DNA of 64,000 nucleotides, taken from assembly GCF_001719615.1 (NCBI RefSeq), contig NZ_MDVX01000001.1, forward strand, positions 372,001 through 436,000, read 5' to 3'. Under the pieces are notes generated by a model, which worked only from the letters and a program-made list of their open reading frames with translations, made no database searches and was not told the DNA's origin. The position numbers and the translations under genes were made by a program. The stretch's first letter is position 1, and every line of letters begins with the position of its first letter. Shown here piece after piece: positions 36,038 to 44,913 of this stretch. This DNA comes from Neptunicoccus sediminis (GTDB lineage: Bacteria > Pseudomonadota > Alphaproteobacteria > Rhodobacterales > Rhodobacteraceae).

Positions 36038-36673
36038 ATGAATGACGATGTAATTCAGGATTTTCTTCGCACGAAATCTATCTCCTGCATCTCGGACGTA
36101 GATCGAGATCTGATTGTGGACTACGCTATTAGCTCAAGGTCTTACGATGTTAGCGGGTTCAATAACCTAATTGACCAAAGCCCTGATTGGGCATCAGTGC
36201 TAGTGTCGCATATCCATTTGGATCATTTGTTGACACGCTTCCTGATGGAGTTTTGTGTGCGCCCAAAGTCGGTTAGCCCAGATGTAAGACGCATGAGTGT
36301 TTTAGATAAGTGTTTTTTCCTCCACGGAGTTGGAGTTTTGTCGGACGGTTCGCTTTCGGCGATCAAACACCTGAACAGGGTGCGTAACCGTTTTGCCCAT
36401 CAGCTTGAATTTGATGTTCCCGAAAAGTTTGTTTCTGAATACCGCGCAGCTCAGATATCAGCCTACGGAGATAGAGTCTATCAACGTGAAGAGTATCGTC
36501 TTGCTGAAGGCGGCCAGCTACCTTTTAAGACAATGCTCAAACTTTCGGTTTTATTTGTTGAAGAAGAACGTTTAGCACATCTTATCATGGGGTTGAATGC
36601 AGCCCGAGCTCGCGCTGACCTAGAAGAAGCTTGCCGATTTGCAAATCTGCAATTGGCGAAATCTAACACATGA
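36038..36673 (+). CDS. HEPN-like protein, probably horizontally acquired
   Basis: 211 residues, mostly helical, unlike any named enzyme I know. A clear RX4H motif, R116-N117-R118-F-A-H121 in HLNRVRNRFAHQ, is the catalytic signature of HEPN-domain ribonucleases and of MltR/DUF4145-like proteins. Base composition is visibly AT-richer and codon use is unlike the neighbours. Gene-poor AT-rich flanks (35889-36037 and 36674-36902) hold nothing recognisable. No antitoxin (MNT-type) partner is visible beside it. A defence or toxin role is possible; a regulatory protein of unknown function is equally so. Confidence 0.7.
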   Translation: MNDDVIQDFLRTKSISCISDVDRDLIVDYAISSRSYDVSGFNNLIDQSPDWASVLVSHIHLDHLLTRFLMEFCVRPKSVSPDVRRMSVLDKCFFLHGVGVLSDGSLSAIKHLNRVRNRFAHQLEFDVPEKFVSEYRAAQISAYGDRVYQREEYRLAEGGQLPFKTMLKLSVLFVEEERLAHLIMGLNAARARADLEEACRFANLQLAKSNT

Positions 36674-36902
36674 TAAATATGTGATTTCCACGACGTTTAG
36701 TATCTCAGTACTACTTTCTTAAAGTCTCGAGTGTTCTAGTATCATTCGCCTGTCAATTTCCACCACGACCTTTCCAACAATATTGAGAGGAATTGCATCG
36801 AAATCACAGTTGGATCGTTTCTTATTCCGTAATTTTCACGTTCGGTTGCCCCTTTAAGCAACCGAACGTATAATTTTTTGCCTCCGGTCCGCTCGACCCC
36901 TA

Positions 36903-38492
36903 TCACCCCCCGTCAAACACCCCCTGATACTCCACCCGCAGGTCTTTTTTCAGGATCTTGCCGCTCGCGTTTTTGGGGAGTTGCTTTACGATCTCGATGT
37001 GTTTTGGCGATTTGAACCCTGCCAGATTTTCGCGGCAGTAGTCCATCAGTTGCTCCCGTGTCACCGATGATCCGTCTTTGGCCACGACAACCGCTGTCAC
37101 CGCTTCGATCCATGTGGGGTGGGGGATGCCGAACACGGCGACTTCGGCCACATCGGGGTGGTGGAAGATGGCTTCCTCGACCTCCCGGCTGGCGACGTTT
37201 TCGCCGCCGGTTTTGATCATGTCTTTCTTGCGGTCCACCACGTACAGGTAGCCGTCCCCGTCAAACCGCCCCAGATCGCCGCTGTGGAACCAGCCGTTGG
37301 CAAAGGCTTCGGCGGTTTTGTCGGTGTCTTTGTAATATTCAAGGATCAGGTGGGGGCTGCGGTGGACGATTTCGCCGACCTCGCCCACGGCTACGGGCTG
37401 GTCACTGTCATCGACCACACGGGTTTCCACGTTCAGCGCCGGACGCCCTGCCGAGCCTAGCTTGGTCAACTGGTCTTCGGGTTGCAGGATGGTGGCGATG
37501 GGAGCCATTTCCGTCTGTCCGTAAAAGTTCCACAGCTTCATGTTTGGCAAACGCTGCATCAGTTCCTCGATAATCGCGGTGGGCATGATAGAGGCGCCGT
37601 AATACCCCGCTTCAAGGCTGCTCAGGTCCCGTTTGTCAAAATCGGGATGCCGCAGCAGAGCAATCCAGACGGTGGGCGGGCAGAACAGTTTGGTCACGCC
37701 TTCCGCTTCAATCGCCGCCAGCATTTCGGCGGGGTCGGCCTTGTCATGCAGGATGCTGGTCACGCCAAGATAGAGGTCCGGCGACAGGAAGCAGTCCAGT
37801 TGTGCGCAGTGAAACAGGGGCAGGCAATGGAGCGAGACCGCGTCGCCGGTCATTTTGCCGTCCACGATGCAGCTGATATACTGGGCATAAAGTGCGCTGG
37901 AGGTCAGCAGCGCACCCTTGGGCCGTGATTCCGTACCGCTGGTGTACATCATCTGGATCGGGTCATCCGGGTCCACATCCACCCAGACTTCACCGTCATC
38001 GGCGTGATCCAGCAGGGTCGAAACCGGCGCCCAGTGGTCCGGTGCGGCAACATCGGCATGGGGGATCACAAACCGCTGCATCTCCCCCTTGCCAAGCTGC
38101 GCCAGCGCCGCATCTGCCGTGGCACAAAGCGCGTCTTCGGCAATGATGGCACAGGCGCCGGAATGGTCGAGGATATAGGCCACATCTTCAGCGTTCAGCA
38201 TGAAATTCACAGGCGTAGTCACCGCCCCGAGCCGCGCCAGCGCAAAACGCAGCACCACGAAGGCGCGATTGTTATGGCTGAGAAGGGCAACACGGTCGCC
38301 CTTCTTGATGCCATTGGATTTCAGCCCGTTGGCCGCACGGTTCACAGCGCGGTTCAGTTCGGCAAAGGTTTCCGAGGAACCGCGGAATTTTAGTGCGGTT
38401 TTATCCGGTGTGCGCGCGGCTGAGCGGTGCAAAAGATCACCAAGCTGCTGGCTGCGGGCCCGCCGGACCAGCGTTGTGTTTTGGGATGTCAT
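36903..38492 (-). CDS. AMP-forming acyl-CoA ligase (fatty-acid/aromatic-acid type)
   Basis: 529 residues of the ANL superfamily. P-loop MYTSGTESRPKGA near 185, YGQTE near 323, hinge DRKKDMIKTGGE near 420 and the C-terminal catalytic lysine in NASGKILKK near 512. It adenylates a carboxylic acid and transfers it to CoA. The start is decided by AAAGGAG: it lies 2 bases before the ATG at 38498 but 8 before the ATG at 38492, so the latter is used. It lies 55 bases downstream of dctM, so the imported acid is probably its substrate. Confidence 0.92.
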   Translation of the reverse strand: MTSQNTTLVRRARSQQLGDLLHRSAARTPDKTALKFRGSSETFAELNRAVNRAANGLKSNGIKKGDRVALLSHNNRAFVVLRFALARLGAVTTPVNFMLNAEDVAYILDHSGACAIIAEDALCATADAALAQLGKGEMQRFVIPHADVAAPDHWAPVSTLLDHADDGEVWVDVDPDDPIQMMYTSGTESRPKGALLTSSALYAQYISCIVDGKMTGDAVSLHCLPLFHCAQLDCFLSPDLYLGVTSILHDKADPAEMLAAIEAEGVTKLFCPPTVWIALLRHPDFDKRDLSSLEAGYYGASIMPTAIIEELMQRLPNMKLWNFYGQTEMAPIATILQPEDQLTKLGSAGRPALNVETRVVDDSDQPVAVGEVGEIVHRSPHLILEYYKDTDKTAEAFANGWFHSGDLGRFDGDGYLYVVDRKKDMIKTGGENVASREVEEAIFHHPDVAEVAVFGIPHPTWIEAVTAVVVAKDGSSVTREQLMDYCRENLAGFKSPKHIEIVKQLPKNASGKILKKDLRVEYQGVFDGG

Positions 38493-38547
38493 TTCCATAA
38501 CTCCTTTGGCATTTCCGGACAGGGCCGGACGATAGGTCGTTTCAGGA

Positions 38548-39855
38548 TCAGTTCAGCAATTCCGGCAGGAACAGAACCAGTGCGGGGAAGGCCGAGAGCA
38601 GGGCCACGATGGCAAGGTCCATCACGATGAACCACATCACGCCGCGGAAGATGGCAGAGGTTTTCACCAGATCGCCCACCACGCTTTTGATGACAAAAAC
38701 ATTCATCCCGATAGGCGGTGTGATCATCCCGATTTCCAGAAGTTTGGTCAGCACGATGCCAAACCAAAGCAGGCTCCACCCCGAATTATCCACCACCGGC
38801 AGGATGATCGGCAGGGTCAGCAACATGGCCCCGATCGGTTCCAGAAACATGCCCATCAGCAGGTAAACCAGCACGATGCCAAGCATCAAAAGCGCGGGGT
38901 TGGAGGCCACGGACATGATGCCCGAGGACAGGTAATCCCCTGCACCCGACAGGGCGAGAAACCGTGTCAGCAGGCTCGCACCAATAGCGATCACCAGCAG
39001 CGAGGCGGTGGTCATGGTGGTTTCCCGCGCTGCCTTGAGAAAGCGTTCCAGTGTCAGTTCACCGCTAACTAGTGCGACGATACAGGCCAGAAACGCACCC
39101 ACAGCACCGGCTTCGGTGGGGGTAAAGATACCGCCGAACAAACCACCAAAGATGCCGATCATAATCAGGAAAATCGGCCATGTGTCCTTTAGTGCGATGA
39201 TGCGTTCGGACAGGCTGACCTTTTCGTCCCGCTCCGGTGCCAGATCGGGGTTCAGTTTCACCCGTACCAGCACAACAATGATGTAGCCTACAGTGGTCAG
39301 GATACCGGCGCTGATGCCGCCCAGAAACAGTTTGGCGATAGAGACCTGTGCAATCACGCCGTAAAGGATCAGGATGATCGACGGCGGGATCAAGGCACCG
39401 ATGGTCCCCGCAACCGCTACAGTGCCTGTGGCCAGTTCGGGATGGTATCTGTGTTTCATCATCTCGGGGATGGCGATGCGCCCCATTGCAGCAGAGCAGG
39501 CGATGGACGATCCGGACACAGCGGCAAAACCGGCAGACCCGAAAATCGCAGCAATCGCCAGCCCGCCGGGAATGGCTGAAAGCCAGATCCGCGCCGCGTT
39601 GAACATGCCTTTGGTCAGTTGCGTGTGATAGCTGATGAACCCCAGAAACAGGAACATCGGAATAGAGCTGAGCACCCAGTTCGACGTGAACTGATAGGGA
39701 ATAACCCCAAGCGCACCCCAGGCGACACGGGACCCCATCAGGGACCACAATCCGATGAAGGAGACACCGATCAGGGAGACTCCGATCGGCACCCGCAGGG
39801 CGATCAGGGCCATAAGGGAACCAAGACCGGTCAGGCCAATTGCGACATCAGTCAT
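38548..39855 (-). CDS. dctM: TRAP transporter large permease DctM
   Basis: 435 residues with about 12 membrane helices. Family features include FAAVSGSSIACSAAMGRI near 110, GAVGAFLACI near 245 and ITPPIGMNVFVIK near 385. It forms the Na+-driven translocation channel with DctQ and the periplasmic DctP. It overlaps the dctQ end by 8 bases. I use the ATG at 39855 rather than 39876 because the hydrophobic segment begins there. The cluster is followed by an acyl-CoA ligase, suggesting a mono-carboxylate substrate. Confidence 0.93.
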   Translation of the reverse strand: MTDVAIGLTGLGSLMALIALRVPIGVSLIGVSFIGLWSLMGSRVAWGALGVIPYQFTSNWVLSSIPMFLFLGFISYHTQLTKGMFNAARIWLSAIPGGLAIAAIFGSAGFAAVSGSSIACSAAMGRIAIPEMMKHRYHPELATGTVAVAGTIGALIPPSIILILYGVIAQVSIAKLFLGGISAGILTTVGYIIVVLVRVKLNPDLAPERDEKVSLSERIIALKDTWPIFLIMIGIFGGLFGGIFTPTEAGAVGAFLACIVALVSGELTLERFLKAARETTMTTASLLVIAIGASLLTRFLALSGAGDYLSSGIMSVASNPALLMLGIVLVYLLMGMFLEPIGAMLLTLPIILPVVDNSGWSLLWFGIVLTKLLEIGMITPPIGMNVFVIKSVVGDLVKTSAIFRGVMWFIVMDLAIVALLSAFPALVLFLPELLN

Positions 39856-40384
39856 GAACGATCTCATCTGCTTCAAGTGTTTCGTGAAGTCCGTTGCGGG
39901 TTTTGAACACGCGCACCAGAACTTTGTATCCGGCGATCAGGCAGATCAGCGCACCGCCTATCGGGATGGCCCAATAGCTCGGCCAGATTGCGATCAGACT
40001 GGAGCCTTGCTCCATCGAGGCGCCGGAGTTGGTCTTTTTCATCGCCTCGGTGAACCCGCTGATGGCCAGCAGCCCGAAGACGAAAATGGTGAACAGACCG
40101 GAAAACACCGACAGCCAGCCCTGTATCGTGCGGGGCATCATATCTGTCAGGAACTCAACCGATATATGGGCGTTCTTTTCCTCTGCCACACCAAGGGCAA
40201 TGAATACGACGATAATCATGTAGTAATGGCCAACGATCACAATCGTTCCGGTCAGCGGCGCATTGAACACATACCGGCCCACCACATCCGCTGTCACGTG
40301 CAGCATCATTAAAACGATACATATCGTCCCGAGCAGCGATCCGATCTTTGTCAATCCAGACAGGGCTTTCCCCACATGAACCAT
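39848..40384 (-). CDS. dctQ: TRAP transporter small permease DctQ
   Basis: 178 residues with four membrane helices. DVVGRYVFNAPLTG in the first third is the conserved DctQ block, and the helical arrangement is normal. Overlaps dctM by 8 bases and follows dctP after a 61-base gap. It stabilises the DctM channel. Confidence 0.92.
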   Translation of the reverse strand: MVHVGKALSGLTKIGSLLGTICIVLMMLHVTADVVGRYVFNAPLTGTIVIVGHYYMIIVVFIALGVAEEKNAHISVEFLTDMMPRTIQGWLSVFSGLFTIFVFGLLAISGFTEAMKKTNSGASMEQGSSLIAIWPSYWAIPIGGALICLIAGYKVLVRVFKTRNGLHETLEADEIVHD

Positions 40385-40445
40385 CTAATTCCTCCCCTGA
40401 AATCCGTGTCGGGCGCCAGCAGTTAACGCTGGCACCCTTAAGTGA

Positions 40446-41582
40446 TTATTTACCGTAGCTGCTTAGGTCGATCTTGGAATAGATCTCGTTCCAGTAAATC
40501 TCGGTCAGCGCATCGGCAGAGTCCACATCCGCTGTCAGCTCTGTCCAGCGGCCCAGCAGTTCGCGCAGTTTCTCCGCTGCCGCGTCCCCGTTTTCCAGAC
40601 TGAAACGGTCTTTGTATACGGTTGCAACGTTTTTCACGTCATTAGCGATGAAGTCGCGGTTCATTGCAACAAGCGCGTCAGAGGCCGGACCGTATTCGAT
40701 CCCCAGTTCCGGCGATTTCGCCTTACCGGCGCGGGCTTCTTCAAGGTAAACCCAAGTCATCTCAGAGGCGAGCTTGGCGCTGGCTTTCATCACGGCGGAT
40801 TTGCCGCTGTCGGACAGACCGTTCCAACGGTCCTTGTTCATCATGGTCGGAACCGTGAACTGGCCACCGGGCAAACCTGTGTAGAGGTATTTGACCACTT
40901 CGATGAAGCTGAAGTTTACGAAATCCGCAGTATTGGATGCCGTGCAATCCAGAACACCCTGATTGAGCGCCTCAAAGGTTTCGTTCACCGACATAGAGAC
41001 CGGAACAGCACCCACGGTTTCCGCCCAGCGGGACCAGTATGCCCCGGCGGTGCGGATGCGTTTGCCTTTCAGATCTTCGGGAGAGTTCAGCGGAACCACA
41101 CATTGCAGCGCATAGGATGTGGTCATGGCTGCACCGAGATACACCTGATTTTGCTTGGCAGTTTCGCTCAGGCAGTCGGGACAGTTCAGCATCACGTATT
41201 CGGTCAACGCACCGGCAAAGGCTGCTGAGCTGGTCTCGCCGGAAAATTCTTCCAGTTCTACCAGTTGGGAAAATTCCGAAATCATGTTCAGGTTCGGAAA
41301 TTCGGCAGGGAAATAGGGCGTCAGGATCGCGGCTGTATCCGCCAGACCGTCGCGCAAACCGGCGTTGCCTTCGGCAAAGGACAGCAGCGACAGCGGAAAG
41401 ACCCGCATGGTCAGTTCGCCACCGGAGTTTTCTTCGATGGCTTCTGCATAGGCTTCCAGAACCGCTGTGGGTTTGGAGTTCGGCGGCCAACCGCCCGCAA
41501 AGCTAAGCTGGTCCGCCTGCACAGCCGGTGCCAGCGCCAGCAGGGATGCCCCTGCGAGTACCGATCTAATGATACGTTTCAT
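40446..41582 (-). CDS. dctP: TRAP transporter solute-binding protein DctP
   Basis: 378 residues. A 23-residue signal peptide ends in VQA. The mature protein has the DctP fold, with an LKGKRIRTAG carboxylate-arginine loop near 168 in which the conserved Arg would hold the ligand carboxylate. It is longer than most DctPs. It belongs to the type found beside acyl-CoA ligases in roseobacters; the ligand is unknown. 156 bases separate it from the upstream hydratase, containing a CCCCG/CGGGG hairpin (41645-41661), probably a processing site that sets relative expression. Confidence 0.92.
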   Translation of the reverse strand: MKRIIRSVLAGASLLALAPAVQADQLSFAGGWPPNSKPTAVLEAYAEAIEENSGGELTMRVFPLSLLSFAEGNAGLRDGLADTAAILTPYFPAEFPNLNMISEFSQLVELEEFSGETSSAAFAGALTEYVMLNCPDCLSETAKQNQVYLGAAMTTSYALQCVVPLNSPEDLKGKRIRTAGAYWSRWAETVGAVPVSMSVNETFEALNQGVLDCTASNTADFVNFSFIEVVKYLYTGLPGGQFTVPTMMNKDRWNGLSDSGKSAVMKASAKLASEMTWVYLEEARAGKAKSPELGIEYGPASDALVAMNRDFIANDVKNVATVYKDRFSLENGDAAAEKLRELLGRWTELTADVDSADALTEIYWNEIYSKIDLSSYGK

Positions 41583-41738
41583 AATGTGTTCCTCCTGTTT
41601 GTGTTCCGGAAGCCGGAACGGTCATATGAACGAAAATTCTCCTGCCCCGCTCCTCCCGGGGTGGATAGTCTTGTGATCCTTTGGAGGGGATCGCCGCACC
41701 GGATGTCGCTCGCGTCCGGGGGTGTTTTCAGCGCAGGG

Positions 41739-42515
41739 TTATGAATGAAACCGTGGTGCGCGTTTTTCCTTGAAAGCGGCCAGCCCTTCGGCAAAGTCGC
41801 GGGACTCTCCTGCTTCTTTTTGCAATTTGCGTTCTGTGGAGAGGGCGCTGGCGAAATCGCTGTCTGCCGCGCTCCAGGCTGCCTGGCGGATCAGACTGTA
41901 GCTGTGGGACGGGCCCTGTGCCAGCCGCGCGGCGATTTCAAAGGCAGTCGCTTCGACCGCGTCATCGTCGGCAAGCCGTGTGATCAGCCCCCAGTCCAGC
42001 GCTTGTTCTGCCGGAATTTTCTCTGCCAGCAGCATCATTTCCATTGCGCGAACCCGTCCGACCGCCTTGGTCAGCAGCCACGTGGCCCCGCCATCAGGGA
42101 TCAGGCCGATGCGGGCGAAAGCCTCAAGGAAATAGGCGCTTTTGCCTGCTACGATGATGTCACAAGCCAGCGCAATGGAGGCCCCAACCCCCGCAGCCGC
42201 CCCGCGCACGGCACTGATCACAGGCACCTCCAGATCGCGGATGGTTAGCATCAAGGGGTTGTATTCCTGTTCCAGCGTCGCCCCCACGTCAAACCCCGTG
42301 GTGTCTTCAGGCATGGCAGCATTCAGGTTGGCCCCTGCGGAAAAAGCCCGCTCGCTGCCTGCAAGGATGATGGCCCGCGCGGTTTTTGACTCGCTTACTA
42401 GCAGATCGCGCAAGGCTCCGGCCATATCCGCTGTCATGGCGTTCATGGCTTTGGGATCGTTCAGACGCAGGGTCGTTACCCCGTCCTTGCGCTCTACCAA
42501 AATCTTGTCTGTCAT
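41739..42515 (-). CDS. Enoyl-CoA hydratase/isomerase family protein
   Basis: 258 residues, a crotonase-fold protein. The oxyanion-hole segments are RAFSAGANLNA near 60 and AVRGAAAGVGASIAL near 103. GGGAGGAC-like purine stretch ahead of the ATG at 42515 decides the start over 42533. It lies 27 bases after the stop of a second crotonase. In beta-oxidation it would hydrate or isomerise the enoyl-CoA intermediate. Catalytic glutamates of the classic hydratase are not both evident, so an isomerase or other crotonase reaction is possible. Confidence 0.88.
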   Translation of the reverse strand: MTDKILVERKDGVTTLRLNDPKAMNAMTADMAGALRDLLVSESKTARAIILAGSERAFSAGANLNAAMPEDTTGFDVGATLEQEYNPLMLTIRDLEVPVISAVRGAAAGVGASIALACDIIVAGKSAYFLEAFARIGLIPDGGATWLLTKAVGRVRAMEMMLLAEKIPAEQALDWGLITRLADDDAVEATAFEIAARLAQGPSHSYSLIRQAAWSAADSDFASALSTERKLQKEAGESRDFAEGLAAFKEKRAPRFHS

Positions 42516-42542
42516 TGCGTGTCCTCCCAACACTTTAACGGA

Positions 42543-43418
42543 TCAGGCCCAGGGGGGCTCGTTCCACCAGGGGAAAAATCCGGGCATGTCGGTGCTGACA
42601 CGATCGGGAAATTCCGCTGGTCGTTTTTCAAAGAAACTGGCCACACCTTCGGCAGAATCGCCCTGCACACTGCGGGCGGCCACGGCGCGGCTGTCGATCT
42701 GGTGCGCCATCATCGGATGGGGCGCGCCGGACATCTGCCACAGCATCTGGCGGGTCATCGCCACAGACACTGGTGCTGCGTTATCCGCGATCTCCTGCGC
42801 GATGTCATAGGCCGCTGGCAACAGATCATCGGGCGCATGGATGGAGCGGATCAAACCTGCCGCCAACGCCTCTTCCGCGCCAAAAACGCGGCCCGAGTAG
42901 CACCACTCCAGCGCGGTGGACAGGCCCACAGCGCGGGACAGGAACCAGCTTGACGCCGCTTCCGGTACAATGCCGCGGCGGGCAAAAACAAAGCCGAATT
43001 TCGCTTTGTCCGAGGCGATGCGAATATCCATTGGCAGCTGCATGGTGCTGCCGATCCCGACAGAGGGACCGTTTACCGCAGCAATCACGGGCTTGAGGCA
43101 TCGAAACAGGCGCAAGGCCAGCAACCCACCGGAATCGCGGTTCTGTGGATTGCTCCAAGTGGCGGGGTCGGTGGATTTCGGGTCCAGATCCGCCGAAGAA
43201 AACGCATCCCCGTCATCAAGATCCGCACCGGCACAAAAGCCGCGACCCGCCCCTGTCACCACAATGGCGCGCACATCGTCATCCGCATCCGCCAGATCGA
43301 GCGCGGCAATCATCTCCTGCATCATCGTTTCGTTGAACGCGTTCAGCTTTTCGGGCCGGTTCAACGTCAGGGTCATGATGTTGTCAGCTACAGCGGTCTG
43401 AATGGTGGTAAAGCTCAT
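42543..43418 (-). CDS. Enoyl-CoA hydratase/isomerase family protein (second paralogue)
   Basis: 291 residues, also crotonase-fold: GRGFCAGADLDDGDAF near 66 and AVNGPSVGIGSTMQLPMD near 115. It has an insertion after the first oxyanion segment (STDPATWSNPQNRDSGG), which makes it longer than usual. The ATG at 43418 has GGAGA 7 bases upstream. First gene of the minus-strand unit continuing to the TRAP and ligase genes; two operator copies lie ahead of it. Its precise double-bond chemistry cannot be told from its neighbour's by sequence alone. Confidence 0.88.
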   Translation of the reverse strand: MSFTTIQTAVADNIMTLTLNRPEKLNAFNETMMQEMIAALDLADADDDVRAIVVTGAGRGFCAGADLDDGDAFSSADLDPKSTDPATWSNPQNRDSGGLLALRLFRCLKPVIAAVNGPSVGIGSTMQLPMDIRIASDKAKFGFVFARRGIVPEAASSWFLSRAVGLSTALEWCYSGRVFGAEEALAAGLIRSIHAPDDLLPAAYDIAQEIADNAAPVSVAMTRQMLWQMSGAPHPMMAHQIDSRAVAARSVQGDSAEGVASFFEKRPAEFPDRVSTDMPGFFPWWNEPPWA

Positions 43419-43521
43419 GGACGGTCTCCGGTGGCGCACTGGCGCAAGCCCGTCCCGACGGGGCGGTCGGGCCGTAGAATGGTGTCAAAGAAGGCCGCTT
43501 GGCGCATAGATGGAATATCCG

Positions 43522-43540
43522 ATTAGTGTCTGACAGTAAT
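43522..43540. promoter_or_regulatory. Regulon operator copy 2 (enoyl-CoA hydratase side)
   Basis: Near-perfect palindrome ATTAGTGTC T GACAGTAAT, one mismatch between the arms. About 104 bases upstream of the hydratase ATG at 43418. The same core as at 33761 and 43734. Confidence 0.65.
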
Positions 43541-43730
43541 ACACTGAGGAGAATCGGCGGGTCTGTCAATATGATTGTCGCCTGACGCTGCGAAGCGCAA
43601 ACTTTGACGCGCACTGTAAGATGCTAGTGTATGGGTGCTTAACTTCCCAGACCGATCTCTATGTTGCGCCGTAAGGTTATTTCGCGCCATCGTGAAAATC
43701 GTTGACGCTGGCAGCTCGTCTATTTATGTC

Positions 43731-43749
43731 CTAATGTCAGACACTAATT
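43731..43749. promoter_or_regulatory. Regulon operator copy 3 (kinase side)
   Basis: On the minus strand AATTAGTGTC T GACATTAG, sharing the core with copies 1 and 2. It ends 35 bases before the kinase ATG at 43785. With copy 2 it brackets a 366-base divergent promoter region that holds no gene. Confidence 0.65.
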
Positions 43750-43784
43750 GGCGACATTACAGCACCAGCGAGACGAACAGACCT

Positions 43785-44816
43785 ATGGCCATTCAACCCG
43801 ATTTTGACCCCGCCACACTCGAAAGCCTTCTGGGAGAGCCTGTCGCGCTTGCACCTGTGACAAGCGGGCAGTCCAACCCGACGTGGTTTGTCAGCACCGC
43901 AACACGGGAATTGGTTCTGCGAAAGAAACCTGCGGGCGTTACAGCCTCCAGCGCTCATGCGGTGGACCGGGAACACCGCGTGATGTCAGCGCTTTCCAAC
44001 AGCGCGGTGCCGGTGCCTGATATGGTGATGTTCGAGCCCGATCCGGCGGTAATCGGCACGCCGTTCTATCTGATGGAGCGGCTTTACGGCCATGTATCCG
44101 AAACCAGTGACCTGCCCGCACTGGCCGCAGAGGAACGGGGCGCAGTGTTCAACGATGCTGCGCGGGTTCTGGCGGCAATCCACACGGTAGACTGGCAGGC
44201 GGCTGATCTTTCGGATTACGGCAAGACGCAGGATTACTACCCCCGACAGGTCCGCCGCTGGGCGCGACAGTGGGAGACTGCAAAAGCGGCCGGAATGGAG
44301 GCGCAGTTCAGCAACCGGATCGACAGGCTCGCCGCTTGGTTTGCAGAAAACATCCCCGCCGAAAGCCCGACAACGCTGGTCCACGGGGATTACCGGATCG
44401 GTAATGTGATGTATGCCACCGGCCCTGCACGGATCGAGGCTGTGCTCGATTGGGAGCTATCAACACTGGGCGATCCCTTGTCGGACCTTGCCCACTGGAT
44501 GATGTTCTATGACCTGACGCCCGAACAGATGGGGGGCTTGGCCGGACTGGATCTTGCCGCACTCGGGATTCCTGACGGGGCGGCGTTTATGGATCATTAC
44601 CGTGCCAGCGGCGGCTGTGATGCGCCCCTGACGCGGTTCCACCGCGCTTTTGCCATGTACCGCATGTCGGTCATTCTTGCCGGAATCACGGCGCGGGCAA
44701 AGGCAGGGCAGGCAGCCCATGACGACGCGGTGGCCGTGGGTGCGATGGCGCCGCAGTTCGCGCTGATTGCCGAACGGCTGCTGTCGTCGGACAAGGCGCA
44801 TCAGGCAGTCGGGTAA
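43785..44816 (+). CDS. Phosphotransferase of the ACAD10/ACAD11 N-terminal / LvaA type (acyl-CoA-linked kinase)
   Basis: 343 residues, APH-fold kinase. SGQSNPTWF near 27-35, VLRKKPAG (44-51), catalytic VHGDYRIGN (199-207) and LDWELSTLGDPLSDLAH (221-237) match the kinase half of ACAD11 nearly block by block. In animals that half phosphorylates 4-hydroxyacyl-CoAs so that the dehydrogenase half can remove the phosphate; LvaA of the Pseudomonas levulinate pathway is related. The partner dehydrogenase here is a separate gene at 32.4-33.7 kb. Start 43785 chosen because upstream frames contain the operator. Followed after 97 bases by an acyl-CoA ligase. Confidence 0.88.
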   Translation: MAIQPDFDPATLESLLGEPVALAPVTSGQSNPTWFVSTATRELVLRKKPAGVTASSAHAVDREHRVMSALSNSAVPVPDMVMFEPDPAVIGTPFYLMERLYGHVSETSDLPALAAEERGAVFNDAARVLAAIHTVDWQAADLSDYGKTQDYYPRQVRRWARQWETAKAAGMEAQFSNRIDRLAAWFAENIPAESPTTLVHGDYRIGNVMYATGPARIEAVLDWELSTLGDPLSDLAHWMMFYDLTPEQMGGLAGLDLAALGIPDGAAFMDHYRASGGCDAPLTRFHRAFAMYRMSVILAGITARAKAGQAAHDDAVAVGAMAPQFALIAERLLSSDKAHQAVG

Positions 44817-44913
44817 CTGTGCAGTAGCGTCAGTGTTGAAACCGGCACCGCGCAGTTCTAGCCTTCGCTGAACCGCGCCTGTACCCTGTAAGACCCTCCA
44901 AGAAAGTTCAGAT

